DNA of 64,000 nt, taken from the NCBI RefSeq assembly GCF_001824475.1, contig NZ_MHXN01000007.1, forward strand, positions 69,611 through 133,610, given 5' to 3'. This DNA is from Phenylobacterium sp. RIFCSPHIGHO2_01_FULL_69_31. GTDB taxonomy: Bacteria > Pseudomonadota > Alphaproteobacteria > Caulobacterales > Caulobacteraceae. How positions within the stretch are numbered: the first letter of the stretch is position 1; each line of letters starts with the position of its first letter. The position numbers were made by a program, and so were the translations under genes. Positions 29,280-37,936 of this stretch are shown here, one piece after another. The notes below the pieces were generated by a model. It ran no database searches and was not told the DNA's origin. It saw nothing but the letters and a program-made list of their open reading frames with translations.

Positions 29280-29323
29280 CAGCACCGGATGCGTCTGGTC
29301 GCGGAACGTGGTCGTATCGCTGC

Positions 29324-30115
29324 ATGATGCTGTTGCAGATCGTAGTGGGCGTGCTTCTCGCCATGACCCTGGTGATGGCCGCGGCCTGGGCGTTCGGCCT
29401 GGCCGTGAAGAACGGCGGCTGGACCGATGTGTTCTGGAGCTTCGGAACCGGTCTGGTGCTGGCGGGCGCCGCGGTCGTCGCCACGGGAACCGACAGCAGC
29501 CAGGCCCGCCGCCTGGTGATCGCCGGCTTCATGCTGGCGTGGGGCCTGCGCCTGGGCCTTTATTTGGCGCCGCGCGTCGCGGGCCATCCCGAGGACCCGC
29601 GCTACGCCGCCTTCCGCAAGTCCGCGAAAAACTACCCGCTCACCATGCTCTGGGTCAGCCTGCCCCAGGCGCCCGCCACCGCGCTGCTGGCGCTGAGCGT
29701 CGTGGCTGCGGCCCAGCGACCCGAGCCGTCCCTCGACCTGCGCGACGCCCTGGCCGCGCTAATCTACCTCGCAGCCATCGTCGGCGAGACGGTGGCGGAC
29801 ACCCAGATGAAGCGCTTCCGGGGCGATCCGGCCAACAAGGGCAAGGTGATCGACGCCGGCCTCTGGGCCTGGTCGCGCCACCCGAACTACTTCTTCCAGT
29901 GGCTGGGCTGGATGGCCTATCCGATCATGGCCCTGGATCCGGCGCGGCCGGTCAGTCTGCTGACCCTCGTGGCGCCGGCTGTCATGTATGGCCTGCTCCG
30001 CTATGTCTCCGGCGTCCCGCCGCTGGAGGAGGCCATGCTGAAGTCGCGCGGTGACGCGTTCCGCGGCTATCAGAAGCGGGTCAGCGTCTTCTTCCCCCTC
30101 CCACCCAAAGCCTGA
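29324..30115 (+). CDS. DUF1295 (steroid 5-alpha-reductase-like) membrane protein
   Basis: A 263-residue integral membrane protein with about six or seven helices. It carries the family signature ADTQMKRFRGDPANKGKV, then GLWAWSRHPNYFFQWLGW and GVPPLEEAMLKSRGDAFRGYQ near the end. Families of this fold reduce double bonds or methylate membrane lipids. Two adjacent ATGs (29324, 29327) are possible starts. The CFA-synthase-like gene begins six bases after its stop, and the FAD oxidoreductase is divergent. Confidence 0.87.
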   Translation: MMLLQIVVGVLLAMTLVMAAAWAFGLAVKNGGWTDVFWSFGTGLVLAGAAVVATGTDSSQARRLVIAGFMLAWGLRLGLYLAPRVAGHPEDPRYAAFRKSAKNYPLTMLWVSLPQAPATALLALSVVAAAQRPEPSLDLRDALAALIYLAAIVGETVADTQMKRFRGDPANKGKVIDAGLWAWSRHPNYFFQWLGWMAYPIMALDPARPVSLLTLVAPAVMYGLLRYVSGVPPLEEAMLKSRGDAFRGYQKRVSVFFPLPPKA

Positions 30116-30121
30116 GTCCGC

Positions 30122-31147
30122 ATGAGCCTGATCTCCGCCACCATCGACACGTTCGAGGGCGCGCCGCTGCCCGATATCGTCCGCAAGACCGCCATCCACC
30201 TCTTGGTGGCGAATGCGCGCCGCGAGCATTCCAAGGCCGGCGCCGGGACGGAAGCGGCCTTCGCGCGCGACATGGCCGAGCACCCCATCGCCGAGCACAC
30301 CGATGCGGCGAACGCCCAGCACTACGAGGTGCCGGCCGCGTTCTTCCTGAACTGCCTCGGCCCGCAGCTGAAGTATTCGTCCTGCCTCTACAGGACTTCC
30401 GGCGACACGATCGCCGAGGCCGAGGAGCATGCCCTGAAGGAGACCGCAGAGCACGCCGACCTCAAGGACGGGCAGCGCATCCTGGAGCTCGGTTGCGGCT
30501 GGGGTTCGCTGTCCCTGTGGATGGCGAAGGCCTACCCGAACGCGAAGATCACCTCCGTATCCAACTCGGCGAGCCAGAAGGCCTTCATCCTGGCCCGCGC
30601 CCAGGAGCGCGGCCTGTCGAACCTGGAGGTGATCACCTGCGACATGAATGACTTCGAGGCGCCCGGCGCCTTCGACCGGGTCGTGTCCGTCGAGATGTTC
30701 GAGCACATGTCGAACTGGCGCGCCCTGCTCGGGCGGGTGAAGACCTGGCTTAAGCCCGACGGCCGACTGTTCATCCACGTCTTCACGCACAGGACGACGC
30801 CCTACCGGTTCGATCTCAACGACGAGGCCGACTGGATCGGAAAGTACTTCTTCTCGGGGGGCGTGATGCCCAGCCACGGGCTGATGGCCCAGTTCCCCGA
30901 CCTGTTCACCGTGGAGCAGGACTGGCGCTGGAGCGGCAGGCACTACGAGAGGACGGCGCTCGACTGGCTGGGCCTCTACGACCGCAACATCGCCAAGATC
31001 CGGCCGGTGCTCGAGGTCACTTACGGCAAGGACGCCACGCTCTGGCATCGCCGTTGGCGGCTGTTCTTCCTCGCCACCGCCGGCCTCTTCGGCCACCGTG
31101 GCGGGACCGAGTGGGGCGTAAGCCACTACCGGCTGCGCCCGGCTTGA
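30122..31147 (+). CDS. Cyclopropane-fatty-acyl-phospholipid synthase family methyltransferase
   Basis: A 341-residue SAM-dependent enzyme, with SAM motif ILELGCGWGSLSLWMA, EMFEHMSNW and GGVMPSHGLM. These are hallmarks of the CFA-synthase family, which methylates double bonds of membrane phospholipid acyl chains. It is shorter than classical Cfa (about 380 residues) and lacks part of the N-terminal domain. Some relatives make methylated or furan fatty acids rather than cyclopropane rings. The gene context suggests membrane protection against oxidants (inference). Confidence 0.88.
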   Translation: MSLISATIDTFEGAPLPDIVRKTAIHLLVANARREHSKAGAGTEAAFARDMAEHPIAEHTDAANAQHYEVPAAFFLNCLGPQLKYSSCLYRTSGDTIAEAEEHALKETAEHADLKDGQRILELGCGWGSLSLWMAKAYPNAKITSVSNSASQKAFILARAQERGLSNLEVITCDMNDFEAPGAFDRVVSVEMFEHMSNWRALLGRVKTWLKPDGRLFIHVFTHRTTPYRFDLNDEADWIGKYFFSGGVMPSHGLMAQFPDLFTVEQDWRWSGRHYERTALDWLGLYDRNIAKIRPVLEVTYGKDATLWHRRWRLFFLATAGLFGHRGGTEWGVSHYRLRPA

Positions 31148-31166
31148 GGCCTTTGGGGGACACCGA

Positions 31167-31568
31167 ATGATCCGACTGATCGCCACCTATTTCGCGACGG
31201 CCCTGGCAGTGCTGGTGCTGGATATCATCTGGCTGACCCAGTTCGGGCCGAAGGTGTACTTTCCGACGCTGGAGCCGGTGGCCCTGCCCTCGGCCAGGCT
31301 CCCGCCGGCGGTCGTGTTCTATTTCGCCTACATCCTCGGTATCCTCGCGCTGGCGATCTGGCCGACGCGTGACAAGCCGCTGCTGAAGACCACCCTCACC
31401 GGCGGCATGCTGGGGGCCCTCTGCTACGCCACCTACGACCTGACCAACCAGGCGACGCTCAAGGTCTGGTCCACGCACATCACCGTCATCGACATCACGT
31501 GGGGCACGTTCCTCACGGCGGTGGGCGCGACGGCCGGCGGCTGGGTGTTCCGTCGCATGAAGGCCTAG
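31167..31568 (+). CDS. DUF2177 family membrane protein
   Basis: A 133-residue protein with four predicted membrane helices. The DUF2177 signature is visible as VLDIIWLTQFGP near the start, GGMLGALCYATYDLTNQATLK and DITWGTFLTAVGATAGG near the end. The function is unknown. It lies 19 bases downstream of the CFA-synthase-like gene, and this pairing recurs in other proteobacterial lipid/oxidative stress clusters as I recall them. Confidence 0.88.
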   Translation: MIRLIATYFATALAVLVLDIIWLTQFGPKVYFPTLEPVALPSARLPPAVVFYFAYILGILALAIWPTRDKPLLKTTLTGGMLGALCYATYDLTNQATLKVWSTHITVIDITWGTFLTAVGATAGGWVFRRMKA

Positions 31569-31615
31569 GCGTCACCGCCCTCCACGTGCCATTCTCTTTC
31601 GAAGAAGGATCACGA

Positions 31616-31632
31616 TACAGTGTAAATCTGTA
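31616..31632. promoter_or_regulatory. Operator-like palindrome TACAG-N7-CTGTA before the acyl-CoA synthetase
   Basis: A perfect 5-base inverted repeat with a 7-base spacer, 15 bases before the ATG at 31648 and just before its ribosome site. Such a position would allow a repressor to block transcription. The cognate regulator is not in the window. Confidence 0.4.
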
Positions 31633-31647
31633 CGCGGAGGAGATGCC

Positions 31648-33231
31648 ATGGACGCGGTGCTCGAACGTCAGGACCTGAACCAACGGCTCGAGGAGGCCGC
31701 CCTCAACGGCATGACCATGGCCGTCTGGGCCGACGTGCAGCCGGACAAGGCAGCCGTGGTCGATCCGGACGGGACGCGCCGCTCCTTCGCCGAGGTGAAC
31801 GCCAATGCGAACCGCATCGTGCGCCTCCTGCGCAAGGCAGGGCTCAAGGCGGGGGACGCGGTGGCCTTGGCCATGTCCAACCGGCACGAATTCCTGGAGA
31901 TCCAGTCCGCCACCCTGCGCGCCGGTTTCCGGATCACCCCGATCAACTGGCACCTGACCGCCGACGAGATCGCCTACATCCTCAACGATTGCGAAGCCCA
32001 GGCGGTGTTCGTGGAGACCCGCATCTCAGCCGCCGTCGCCGCCACGGCCCAGGCTCCCGACCTCAAGATCAAGATCGCCGTCGGCGGCGATCTGGACGGG
32101 TTCGTCAGCTACGACGCAGCGCTGGCAGGGATCGACAGCTCGGACATCGACGATCCGGTCCTGGGCAACCAGATGCTCTACACGTCCGGCACCACCGGCC
32201 GGCCCAAGGGCGTCTTCCGCCCGACGCCGGTGATCACGCCCCAGGCGATGTACGCGCTGCGCGGCTACGACAAGGACTCCGTCCAGCTCTGCGCTGGTCC
32301 GGCCTATCACGCCGCCCCCCTGGCCTTCGACGTCCGCGCCGCCATGGGCGCCGGCGCGACCCTGGTGTTCCTCGACAAGTGGGACAGCGAACACACGCTG
32401 CGGACCATCGCCGCCCAACGCGTGACCCACATGCACCTGGTCCCGATCATGTTCCAGCGGCTGCTGGCCCTGTCGGACGAGGTGAAGGCGCGCCACGACA
32501 TCTCGTCGGTGAAGTACATCGTGCACGGCGCGGCGCCCTGCCCGCCCGAGGTCAAGCACGCCATGATCGCCTGGTTCGGCCCGGTGCTGAGCGAGTACTA
32601 CGCCGGCTCCGAAGGCGGCGCGGGATTCATGATCAATTCTGAGGAGTGGCTTCGGAAGCCCGGCTCGGTCGGCAAGCGTCCCGAGCTGCTGGGCTCCAAG
32701 ATCCTGGACGACCAGGGGAACGAGTGCCCGCCCAACGTCTCGGGGACGATCTACCACCAGCTCCCGCCCGGCGGCGGGTTCACCTATTACAAGGACGAGA
32801 AGAAGACCCAGGCCAGCCGCGTCGGCGACTACTTCACCATGGGCGACATGGGCTACTTCGATGAGGACGGCTACCTGTTCCTCACCGGCCGCAGCGCCGA
32901 GACCATCATCTCGGGCGGGGTGAACATCTACCCGCAGGAAATTGACAACGAGCTGATCAAGCACGAGGCGGTGGCCGACAGCGCGACGGTGGGCGTGCCG
33001 CATGACGAGTGGGGCGAGCAGGTCAAGGCGGTGATCTTGCTGAAGCCGGGCTACGAGCCGTCGGACCTGCTGGAGCAGGAGATCCTGGCCTTCGCCCGCG
33101 ACAGCCTGCCCAGCTTCAAGGTCCCGCGCAGCCTCGACTTCGTCACCAGCCTGCCCCGCTCCGAGGCCGGCAAAATCCAGCGCGGCAAGGTGCGTGCGCC
33201 GTACTGGGAAGGCCGCGCGCGGCAGATCTAG
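31648..33231 (+). CDS. Acyl-CoA synthetase (AMP-binding)
   Basis: A 527-residue ANL-superfamily ligase with P-loop YTSGTTGRPKG, adenylation motifs YYAGSEGG and YFTMGDMGYFDEDGYLFLTGR, and the hinge/C-terminal lysine region RSEAGKIQRGKV. It activates a carboxylic acid to acyl-AMP and then to acyl-CoA. A palindrome precedes it. The ribosome site GGAGGAG is well placed. The acid chain is not predictable; fatty or aromatic acids are both possible. Confidence 0.9.
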   Translation: MDAVLERQDLNQRLEEAALNGMTMAVWADVQPDKAAVVDPDGTRRSFAEVNANANRIVRLLRKAGLKAGDAVALAMSNRHEFLEIQSATLRAGFRITPINWHLTADEIAYILNDCEAQAVFVETRISAAVAATAQAPDLKIKIAVGGDLDGFVSYDAALAGIDSSDIDDPVLGNQMLYTSGTTGRPKGVFRPTPVITPQAMYALRGYDKDSVQLCAGPAYHAAPLAFDVRAAMGAGATLVFLDKWDSEHTLRTIAAQRVTHMHLVPIMFQRLLALSDEVKARHDISSVKYIVHGAAPCPPEVKHAMIAWFGPVLSEYYAGSEGGAGFMINSEEWLRKPGSVGKRPELLGSKILDDQGNECPPNVSGTIYHQLPPGGGFTYYKDEKKTQASRVGDYFTMGDMGYFDEDGYLFLTGRSAETIISGGVNIYPQEIDNELIKHEAVADSATVGVPHDEWGEQVKAVILLKPGYEPSDLLEQEILAFARDSLPSFKVPRSLDFVTSLPRSEAGKIQRGKVRAPYWEGRARQI

Positions 33232-33307
33232 GCGTTGCGAGGCTCACGGCTGGCGCTTTGCGGACATGGAAACTAGGCTCTCCCGAAGTCTGCTTCGGGG
33301 GTTTCAA

Positions 33308-34600
33308 GTGAAGATGTTCGTTCTCGGCGCGGCGCTGGCCGCCGTCCTCGCCACGCCTGCGGCAGCGCAACAGACGCCCGCCACCACCTTCGTCCAGGCC
33401 GGCCGGGTGCTGCTCGACCCCGCCTCCGGCAAGGTCGAGACGCGGAAGACCCTGGTGATCCAGGGCGGCAAGGTGGTGCGCATCGCCGACGGCTATGTCT
33501 CCGAGCCCGGCGGCAAGGTGGTGGACCTGAAGAACAGCTTCGTGCTGCCCGGCCTGATCGACAGCCACGTCCACATCACCAGCCAGCAGAACCCGAACTC
33601 CCGCCTTGAGGAGGTGACCCAGTCCTCGGCCGAACAGGCCATGGTCGGCGCCCGCTATGCGAAGAAGACCCTGATGGCCGGCTTCACCACCGTGGCCGAC
33701 CTCGGCGGCGACAACGAAGCGGTTTTCGCCCTGCGGAAGGCGACCGCGCTGGGTGATGTGGCCGGCCCGCGCATCCTGGCCGCCGGCTCGGCGATCTCGG
33801 TCCACGGCGGCCACGGCGACGTGAACGGCTTCCGCGAGGACCTGATGCACGTGCTGCGGCCCGGGTCGGTCTGCTCCGGCGCCGCCGACTGCGCGCGGGC
33901 CGTGCGCGAGCAGGTCTGGAAAGGCGCGGACGTGATCAAGATCACCGCCACGGGCGGCGTGCTCTCCAACACGGCCGCGGGCTTGGCGCAGCAGTTCGCC
34001 GAAGAGGAGCTGGAGGCGATCGTGGAGTCGGCCCACCGCATGGGCCGGCGCGTCACCGCCCACGCGCACGGCGGCGACGGCATCGTCAGCTTCATGAAGG
34101 CCGGCGGCGATTCCATCGAGCACGGCACCTATCTCGACGCCGAGGGCATCGCCCTGATGAAGAAGAACGGCGCCTATCTGGTGCCCACCCTGATGGCCGG
34201 GGACTTCGTCTATCGGGTGGCGAGCGGGCCCAATAACTTCCTAACCCCGGCGCAGTCGGCGAAGGCGCTGGAGGCCGGCCCGAAGATGCTGGACATGGCC
34301 CGCCGCGCCCACGCCGCCGGCGTGACGATCGCCTTCGGGACGGACACCGGCGTCTCCGCGCACGGGGACAACGCCGGAGAGTTCGGCCTGCTGGTCAAGG
34401 CAGGCCTCACGCCCCTGGAGGCGATCCAGGCCGCGACGGTGCACGCCGCCGACCACCTGCAGATCTCGTCGGTCGCCGGCCGGCTGACCCCGGGCCACGC
34501 CGCCGACCTCATCGCCGTCGACGGCGACCCCTTGAAGGACGTCGAGGTCCTGAAGCAGGTGGCGTTCGTGATGAAGGACGGGACAGTCTACAAGGACTGA
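33308..34600 (+). CDS. Exported metal-dependent amidohydrolase
   Basis: About 430 residues from the GTG at 33308 (an ATG two codons later is also possible). It has a signal peptide (ending PAAA before QQTP) and an amidohydrolase domain: SHVHIT (H87, H89), the lysine in DVIKITATGG that would carry the bridging carbamate, TAHAHG, EHGTYL and GTDTG as metal ligands. Relatives cleave Xaa-Pro dipeptides or related amides in the periplasm. The substrate is unknown. Confidence 0.88.
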   Translation: MKMFVLGAALAAVLATPAAAQQTPATTFVQAGRVLLDPASGKVETRKTLVIQGGKVVRIADGYVSEPGGKVVDLKNSFVLPGLIDSHVHITSQQNPNSRLEEVTQSSAEQAMVGARYAKKTLMAGFTTVADLGGDNEAVFALRKATALGDVAGPRILAAGSAISVHGGHGDVNGFREDLMHVLRPGSVCSGAADCARAVREQVWKGADVIKITATGGVLSNTAAGLAQQFAEEELEAIVESAHRMGRRVTAHAHGGDGIVSFMKAGGDSIEHGTYLDAEGIALMKKNGAYLVPTLMAGDFVYRVASGPNNFLTPAQSAKALEAGPKMLDMARRAHAAGVTIAFGTDTGVSAHGDNAGEFGLLVKAGLTPLEAIQAATVHAADHLQISSVAGRLTPGHAADLIAVDGDPLKDVEVLKQVAFVMKDGTVYKD

Positions 34601-34670
34601 AGGACGCCGTAAGGAAGGGAAACCAAGCGTGTTTGGCCGCGCCCGCCGACGCAGGGCATAAGCCGCCGCC

Positions 34671-35831
34671 ATGATCCCCTTCATCGACCTGCAGTCCCAG
34701 CGCCAGCGGCTGGGCCAGCCCCTTGAGGACGCGATCCTCAAGGTCGTGCGCTCGGGGGCCTACATCATGGGCCCCGAGATCGCCCAGTTCGAAGCCGAGC
34801 TCGCGGCTTTCGGCCAGGCGCCGCACGCGCTCTCCTGCGGCTCCGGCACCGAGGCCCTGGTCCTGCCTTTGATGGCCTGGAAGGTCGGGCCGGGCGACGC
34901 GGTCTTCTGCCCCTCCTTCACCTTCGCGGCCACGGCCGAGGCCATGCCGCTGGTCGGCGCCTCGCCGGTGTTCGTCGACGTCCTGCCCGACACCTACAAC
35001 CTCGACCCTGCGAAGCTGGACGCCGCCATCGCGGCGGTGAAAGCCGACGGCCAGCTGACCCCGCGCGCGGTGATCGCCGTCGACCTGTTCGGCCAGCCGG
35101 CGGACTATCCCGCGATCGCCGCGGTCTGCGCCAAGCACGGCCTCAAGCTCATCTCGGATTCGGCGCAGGGCTTCGGCTGCACGCTCGGGGGCAAGCATCC
35201 GATCCACTGGGCGGACGTGACGACCACCTCGTTCTTTCCGGCCAAGCCGCTGGGCTGCTACGGCGATGGCGGGGCGGTGCTGAGCAAGGACGCCCGGTTC
35301 CACGACCTGCTCGTCAGCCTGCGGGTCCACGGCCAGGCGGTGAAGTCAGACCTCGAAGGGCGCACCTTCGACCACGACCCGAAGTACCTGAACATGCGGG
35401 TCGGGATGAACAGCCGGATGGACACGATCCAGGCGGCGGTGCTGCTCCAGAAGCTGACCATCTTCGCCGATGAGATCGCCGCACGGAACAAGGTCGCGGC
35501 CCGCTATGCGGAGGGCCTGGGCGACGTGGTGCGCACCCCGCCCGTGATCGGGGGCGGCGTCTCGGTCTGGGCCCAGTACGTGATCGAGACCGGCGACCGC
35601 GACGGGCTGGCCGCGCACCTGAAGGCCGAGGGCGTGCCGACCGCGGTCTATTATCCCGTGCCCCTGCACCAGCAGGCGCCCTACGCCGGCTATCCCCAGC
35701 CCGGCGGCCTTCCGGTGACGGAGGCCGCCGCCGAGAAGGTGCTGGCCTTGCCCATGCACGCCTACCTGACCGAGGCCGACCAGGACCACATCGTCTCTTC
35801 GATCCGCAACTACGTGAAACGGAACGGCTAG
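34671..35831 (+). CDS. DegT/DnrJ/EryC1/StrS family aminotransferase
   Basis: A 386-residue PLP-dependent fold. The lysine that binds PLP is K192 in FFPAKPLGCYGDGGAV, and DLFGQPAD and SDSAQGFG are the co-factor contacts. The family transfers an amino group to nucleotide-linked keto sugars for polysaccharide or glycan synthesis. The usual partner genes (NDP-sugar dehydratases, glycosyl transferases) are absent here, so the pathway is not known. Confidence 0.9.
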   Translation: MIPFIDLQSQRQRLGQPLEDAILKVVRSGAYIMGPEIAQFEAELAAFGQAPHALSCGSGTEALVLPLMAWKVGPGDAVFCPSFTFAATAEAMPLVGASPVFVDVLPDTYNLDPAKLDAAIAAVKADGQLTPRAVIAVDLFGQPADYPAIAAVCAKHGLKLISDSAQGFGCTLGGKHPIHWADVTTTSFFPAKPLGCYGDGGAVLSKDARFHDLLVSLRVHGQAVKSDLEGRTFDHDPKYLNMRVGMNSRMDTIQAAVLLQKLTIFADEIAARNKVAARYAEGLGDVVRTPPVIGGGVSVWAQYVIETGDRDGLAAHLKAEGVPTAVYYPVPLHQQAPYAGYPQPGGLPVTEAAAEKVLALPMHAYLTEADQDHIVSSIRNYVKRNG

Positions 35832-35861
35832 ACGGGCCTGCCGCTGCGTGAGAGGAGTTCA

Positions 35862-35879
35862 CTCAAACAAGCGTTTGAG
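35862..35879. promoter_or_regulatory. Operator-like palindrome CTCAAAC-AAGC-GTTTGAG
   Basis: A perfect 7-base inverted repeat with a 4-base spacer lies ten bases before the ATG of the MDR oxidoreductase and overlaps its ribosome site (GAGGGAGC). Its core CAAAC-NNGC-GTTTG recurs upstream of moxR at 14682. The layout fits a TetR-type repressor site. Confidence 0.5.
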
Positions 35880-35889
35880 GGAGCGTCCG

Positions 35890-36855
35890 ATGAAAGCCGC
35901 AGTCTACTATGAGAATGGTGGGCCCGACGTCCTTAAGTACGAGGACGTTCCCGATCCGCAATGCCACCCCAAGGGCATCGTCATTCGCGTCGAGGCGGTG
36001 TCGATCGAGGGCGGGGACACCCTGAACCGCTGGCGCGGGCCGCTGATGACCAACCCGCACGTGGTCGGCTACCAAGCCGCCGGCGAGGTGGTGGAGGTCG
36101 GCGCCGAGGTCAGCAAGTTCAAGGTCGGCGACAAGGTCTGCACCACCGGCGCGTTCGGCAGCCACGCCGAGCTGCGCGCCGTGCCGGCCATGACGGCCTG
36201 GAAGATCCCGGCCGGCCTGAGCACCCGGGAAGCCGCGGTGATCCCCGTGACCTTCGGCACCGCCGACGACTGCCTGTTCGAGTTCGGCCGGATGAAGAAG
36301 GGCGAGATCGTCCTGGTCCAGGCCGGCGCCTCGGGCGTGGGCGTGGCCGCGATCCAGCTCGCCGCGCGCGCGGGGGCGTCCATGGTGCTGGCCACGGCCT
36401 CGTCGGACGAGCGCCTGGAGAAGCTCAAGGCTTACGGCCTGACCCACGGCATCAACTACCGGACCCACGACGTCGTGCAGGAGGTCATGCGCCTCACCGA
36501 CAAGAAGGGCTGCGACGTGATCGTCGATTCGGTCGGCGGACCGACCCTGCAGTCTTCCATCCTGAGCCTGGCCTACCGGGGCCGGGTCTCGATGGTGGGC
36601 CAGGCCGGCCGGGAGCCGATGACGGTCGACGTCGGGTCGATGATGGGCGGCAACCGCAGCTTGTCGGGCGTGTTCCTGGGCGCCGAGATCGCCACCGACC
36701 GGGTGCAGAAGAACATCCAGCGCCTGATCGAGGACGTCGCGCGTGGAGAGCTCAAGGTGCTGATCGACAAGGAGTTTCCGCTATCGGAAGCGGCGGCGGC
36801 GCATCGCTACATCGAGAGCCGTCAGGCCGTCGGCCGCGTGCTGCTGATTCCCTAG
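35890..36855 (+). CDS. Zinc-independent MDR oxidoreductase (quinone oxidoreductase type)
   Basis: A 321-residue medium-chain dehydrogenase. The N-terminal GroES-like domain (MKAAVYYENGGPDVLKYEDVPDP) is followed by a Rossmann domain with VQAGASGVGVAAIQLA. The zinc-binding cysteine cluster of alcohol dehydrogenases is missing, so it belongs to the NADPH:quinone reductase side of the family. The ATG at 35890 is chosen over an in-frame start at 35848 because it alone has a ribosome site and lies after the palindrome. Confidence 0.88.
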   Translation: MKAAVYYENGGPDVLKYEDVPDPQCHPKGIVIRVEAVSIEGGDTLNRWRGPLMTNPHVVGYQAAGEVVEVGAEVSKFKVGDKVCTTGAFGSHAELRAVPAMTAWKIPAGLSTREAAVIPVTFGTADDCLFEFGRMKKGEIVLVQAGASGVGVAAIQLAARAGASMVLATASSDERLEKLKAYGLTHGINYRTHDVVQEVMRLTDKKGCDVIVDSVGGPTLQSSILSLAYRGRVSMVGQAGREPMTVDVGSMMGGNRSLSGVFLGAEIATDRVQKNIQRLIEDVARGELKVLIDKEFPLSEAAAAHRYIESRQAVGRVLLIP

Positions 36856-36947
36856 CGCCCGAAGATCTTCAACCACAGGCCCGCAAGGCCGAGCAGGATG
36901 AACGCCCACATCGCCAGGGACAGCAATAGAGGGACGATCACACGCAT
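36852..36947 (-). CDS. Small (31-residue) putative membrane protein
   Basis: An ORF of 32 codons starting at an ATG and ending in TAG, read opposite to the flanking genes. It is one hydrophobic helix (VIVPLLLSLAMWAFILLG, then LAGLWLKIF) with a basic end GR. The stop overlaps the end of the MDR gene by four bases. A GGGGGGAGGG stretch lies upstream, somewhat far (about 12 bases). It looks like a real small membrane protein because codon choice and hydrophobic pattern are consistent, but it is not verified. Confidence 0.4.
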   Translation of the reverse strand: MRVIVPLLLSLAMWAFILLGLAGLWLKIFGR

Positions 36948-37089
36948 GCCTTCGCTCAGCCCTCCCCCCAGGCGTTTCTTACGACCATGATTGGCGCACA
37001 AGCCCGGCGAAGACCAGTCGATTCACGCGCCAGGATCGCCGCAGGCGTTGGCCTGCAACCAACAGGGTATGTGCAAGGAGGGACACGCG

Positions 37090-37923
37090 ATGCCGAAAGC
37101 CCGTAACGGGGCCGTCGAGCTGGAGTACCAGACCTTCGGCGACGACCGGCCGGAAGCCATTCTTCTGGTCAACGGCCTGGGGTCCCAGATGACCCGCTGG
37201 CCGGAGGCGTTCTGCGACATCCTGGTCGCCCGCGGCTATCGTGCGATCCGCTTCGACAACCGTGACACCGGCCTCTCCACCTGGCCCACGGAACGCTACA
37301 CCCTGAAGGACATGGCGGCCGATGCCGTGGCCGTCCTCGAGGCGGCCGGCGTCGCCCGTGCGCACATCGCGGGCGTCTCGATGGGCGGGATGATCGTGCA
37401 GCGGATCGCCATCGACCATCCCGGCCGCGTGCTTTCGATGACGTCGATCATGTCGGCGCCCTCGGGCAACGTGGTCGCCACGCCCGAGGCGATGGCGGTG
37501 ATCAGCAATCCGCCGCCCAGCCCCGAAGCGGACTACGAGGCCTTCATCGCCCATGGGATGAAGAACGCCCGCACCATCGGCAGCCCGGCCTATCCCTGGA
37601 CGGACGCGGAACTGCGCGAACGGGTGATCGCGGAACACCGGCGCGCCTTCAATCCCGCCGGCGTGGGCCGCCAGCGCGCCGCCATCGGCGCGGACGGCGA
37701 CCGGACCGAAGAGCTGCGCAAGATCCGGATCCCCACCGTGGTCCTTCACGGGGAGGACGACCCCTTGGTGCAACCCGTCGGCGGCGAGGCCACGGCCGCC
37801 GCCATCCCCGGCGCCGAGCTGCGGATGATTCCGGGCATGGGCCATGACCTGCCGCCCGGCCTGTACGACGTCTTCGCCGACGCGATCTGCACCGCGGCGG
37901 CCCGAGCCAAGACCAACGCCTGA
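37090..37923 (+). CDS. Alpha/beta-hydrolase
   Basis: A 277-residue alpha/beta-hydrolase fold. The nucleophile elbow is GVSMGG with S97, the oxyanion region is LVNGLGSQ, and GMGHDLP holds the catalytic histidine; LHGEDDPLV supplies the acid. The ATG at 37090 follows AAGGAGGG. Esterase, lactonase or similar; the substrate is unknown. An SDR gene follows 13 bases after the stop, forming an operon. Confidence 0.87.
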   Translation: MPKARNGAVELEYQTFGDDRPEAILLVNGLGSQMTRWPEAFCDILVARGYRAIRFDNRDTGLSTWPTERYTLKDMAADAVAVLEAAGVARAHIAGVSMGGMIVQRIAIDHPGRVLSMTSIMSAPSGNVVATPEAMAVISNPPPSPEADYEAFIAHGMKNARTIGSPAYPWTDAELRERVIAEHRRAFNPAGVGRQRAAIGADGDRTEELRKIRIPTVVLHGEDDPLVQPVGGEATAAAIPGAELRMIPGMGHDLPPGLYDVFADAICTAAARAKTNA

Positions 37924-37936
37924 GAACGAGGAATCC

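Noticed and set aside
29259-29323. A matching ECF-type promoter for the DUF1295 gene on the plus strand
   Set aside because: I could not find a -35/-10 pair as good as the one on the minus strand.
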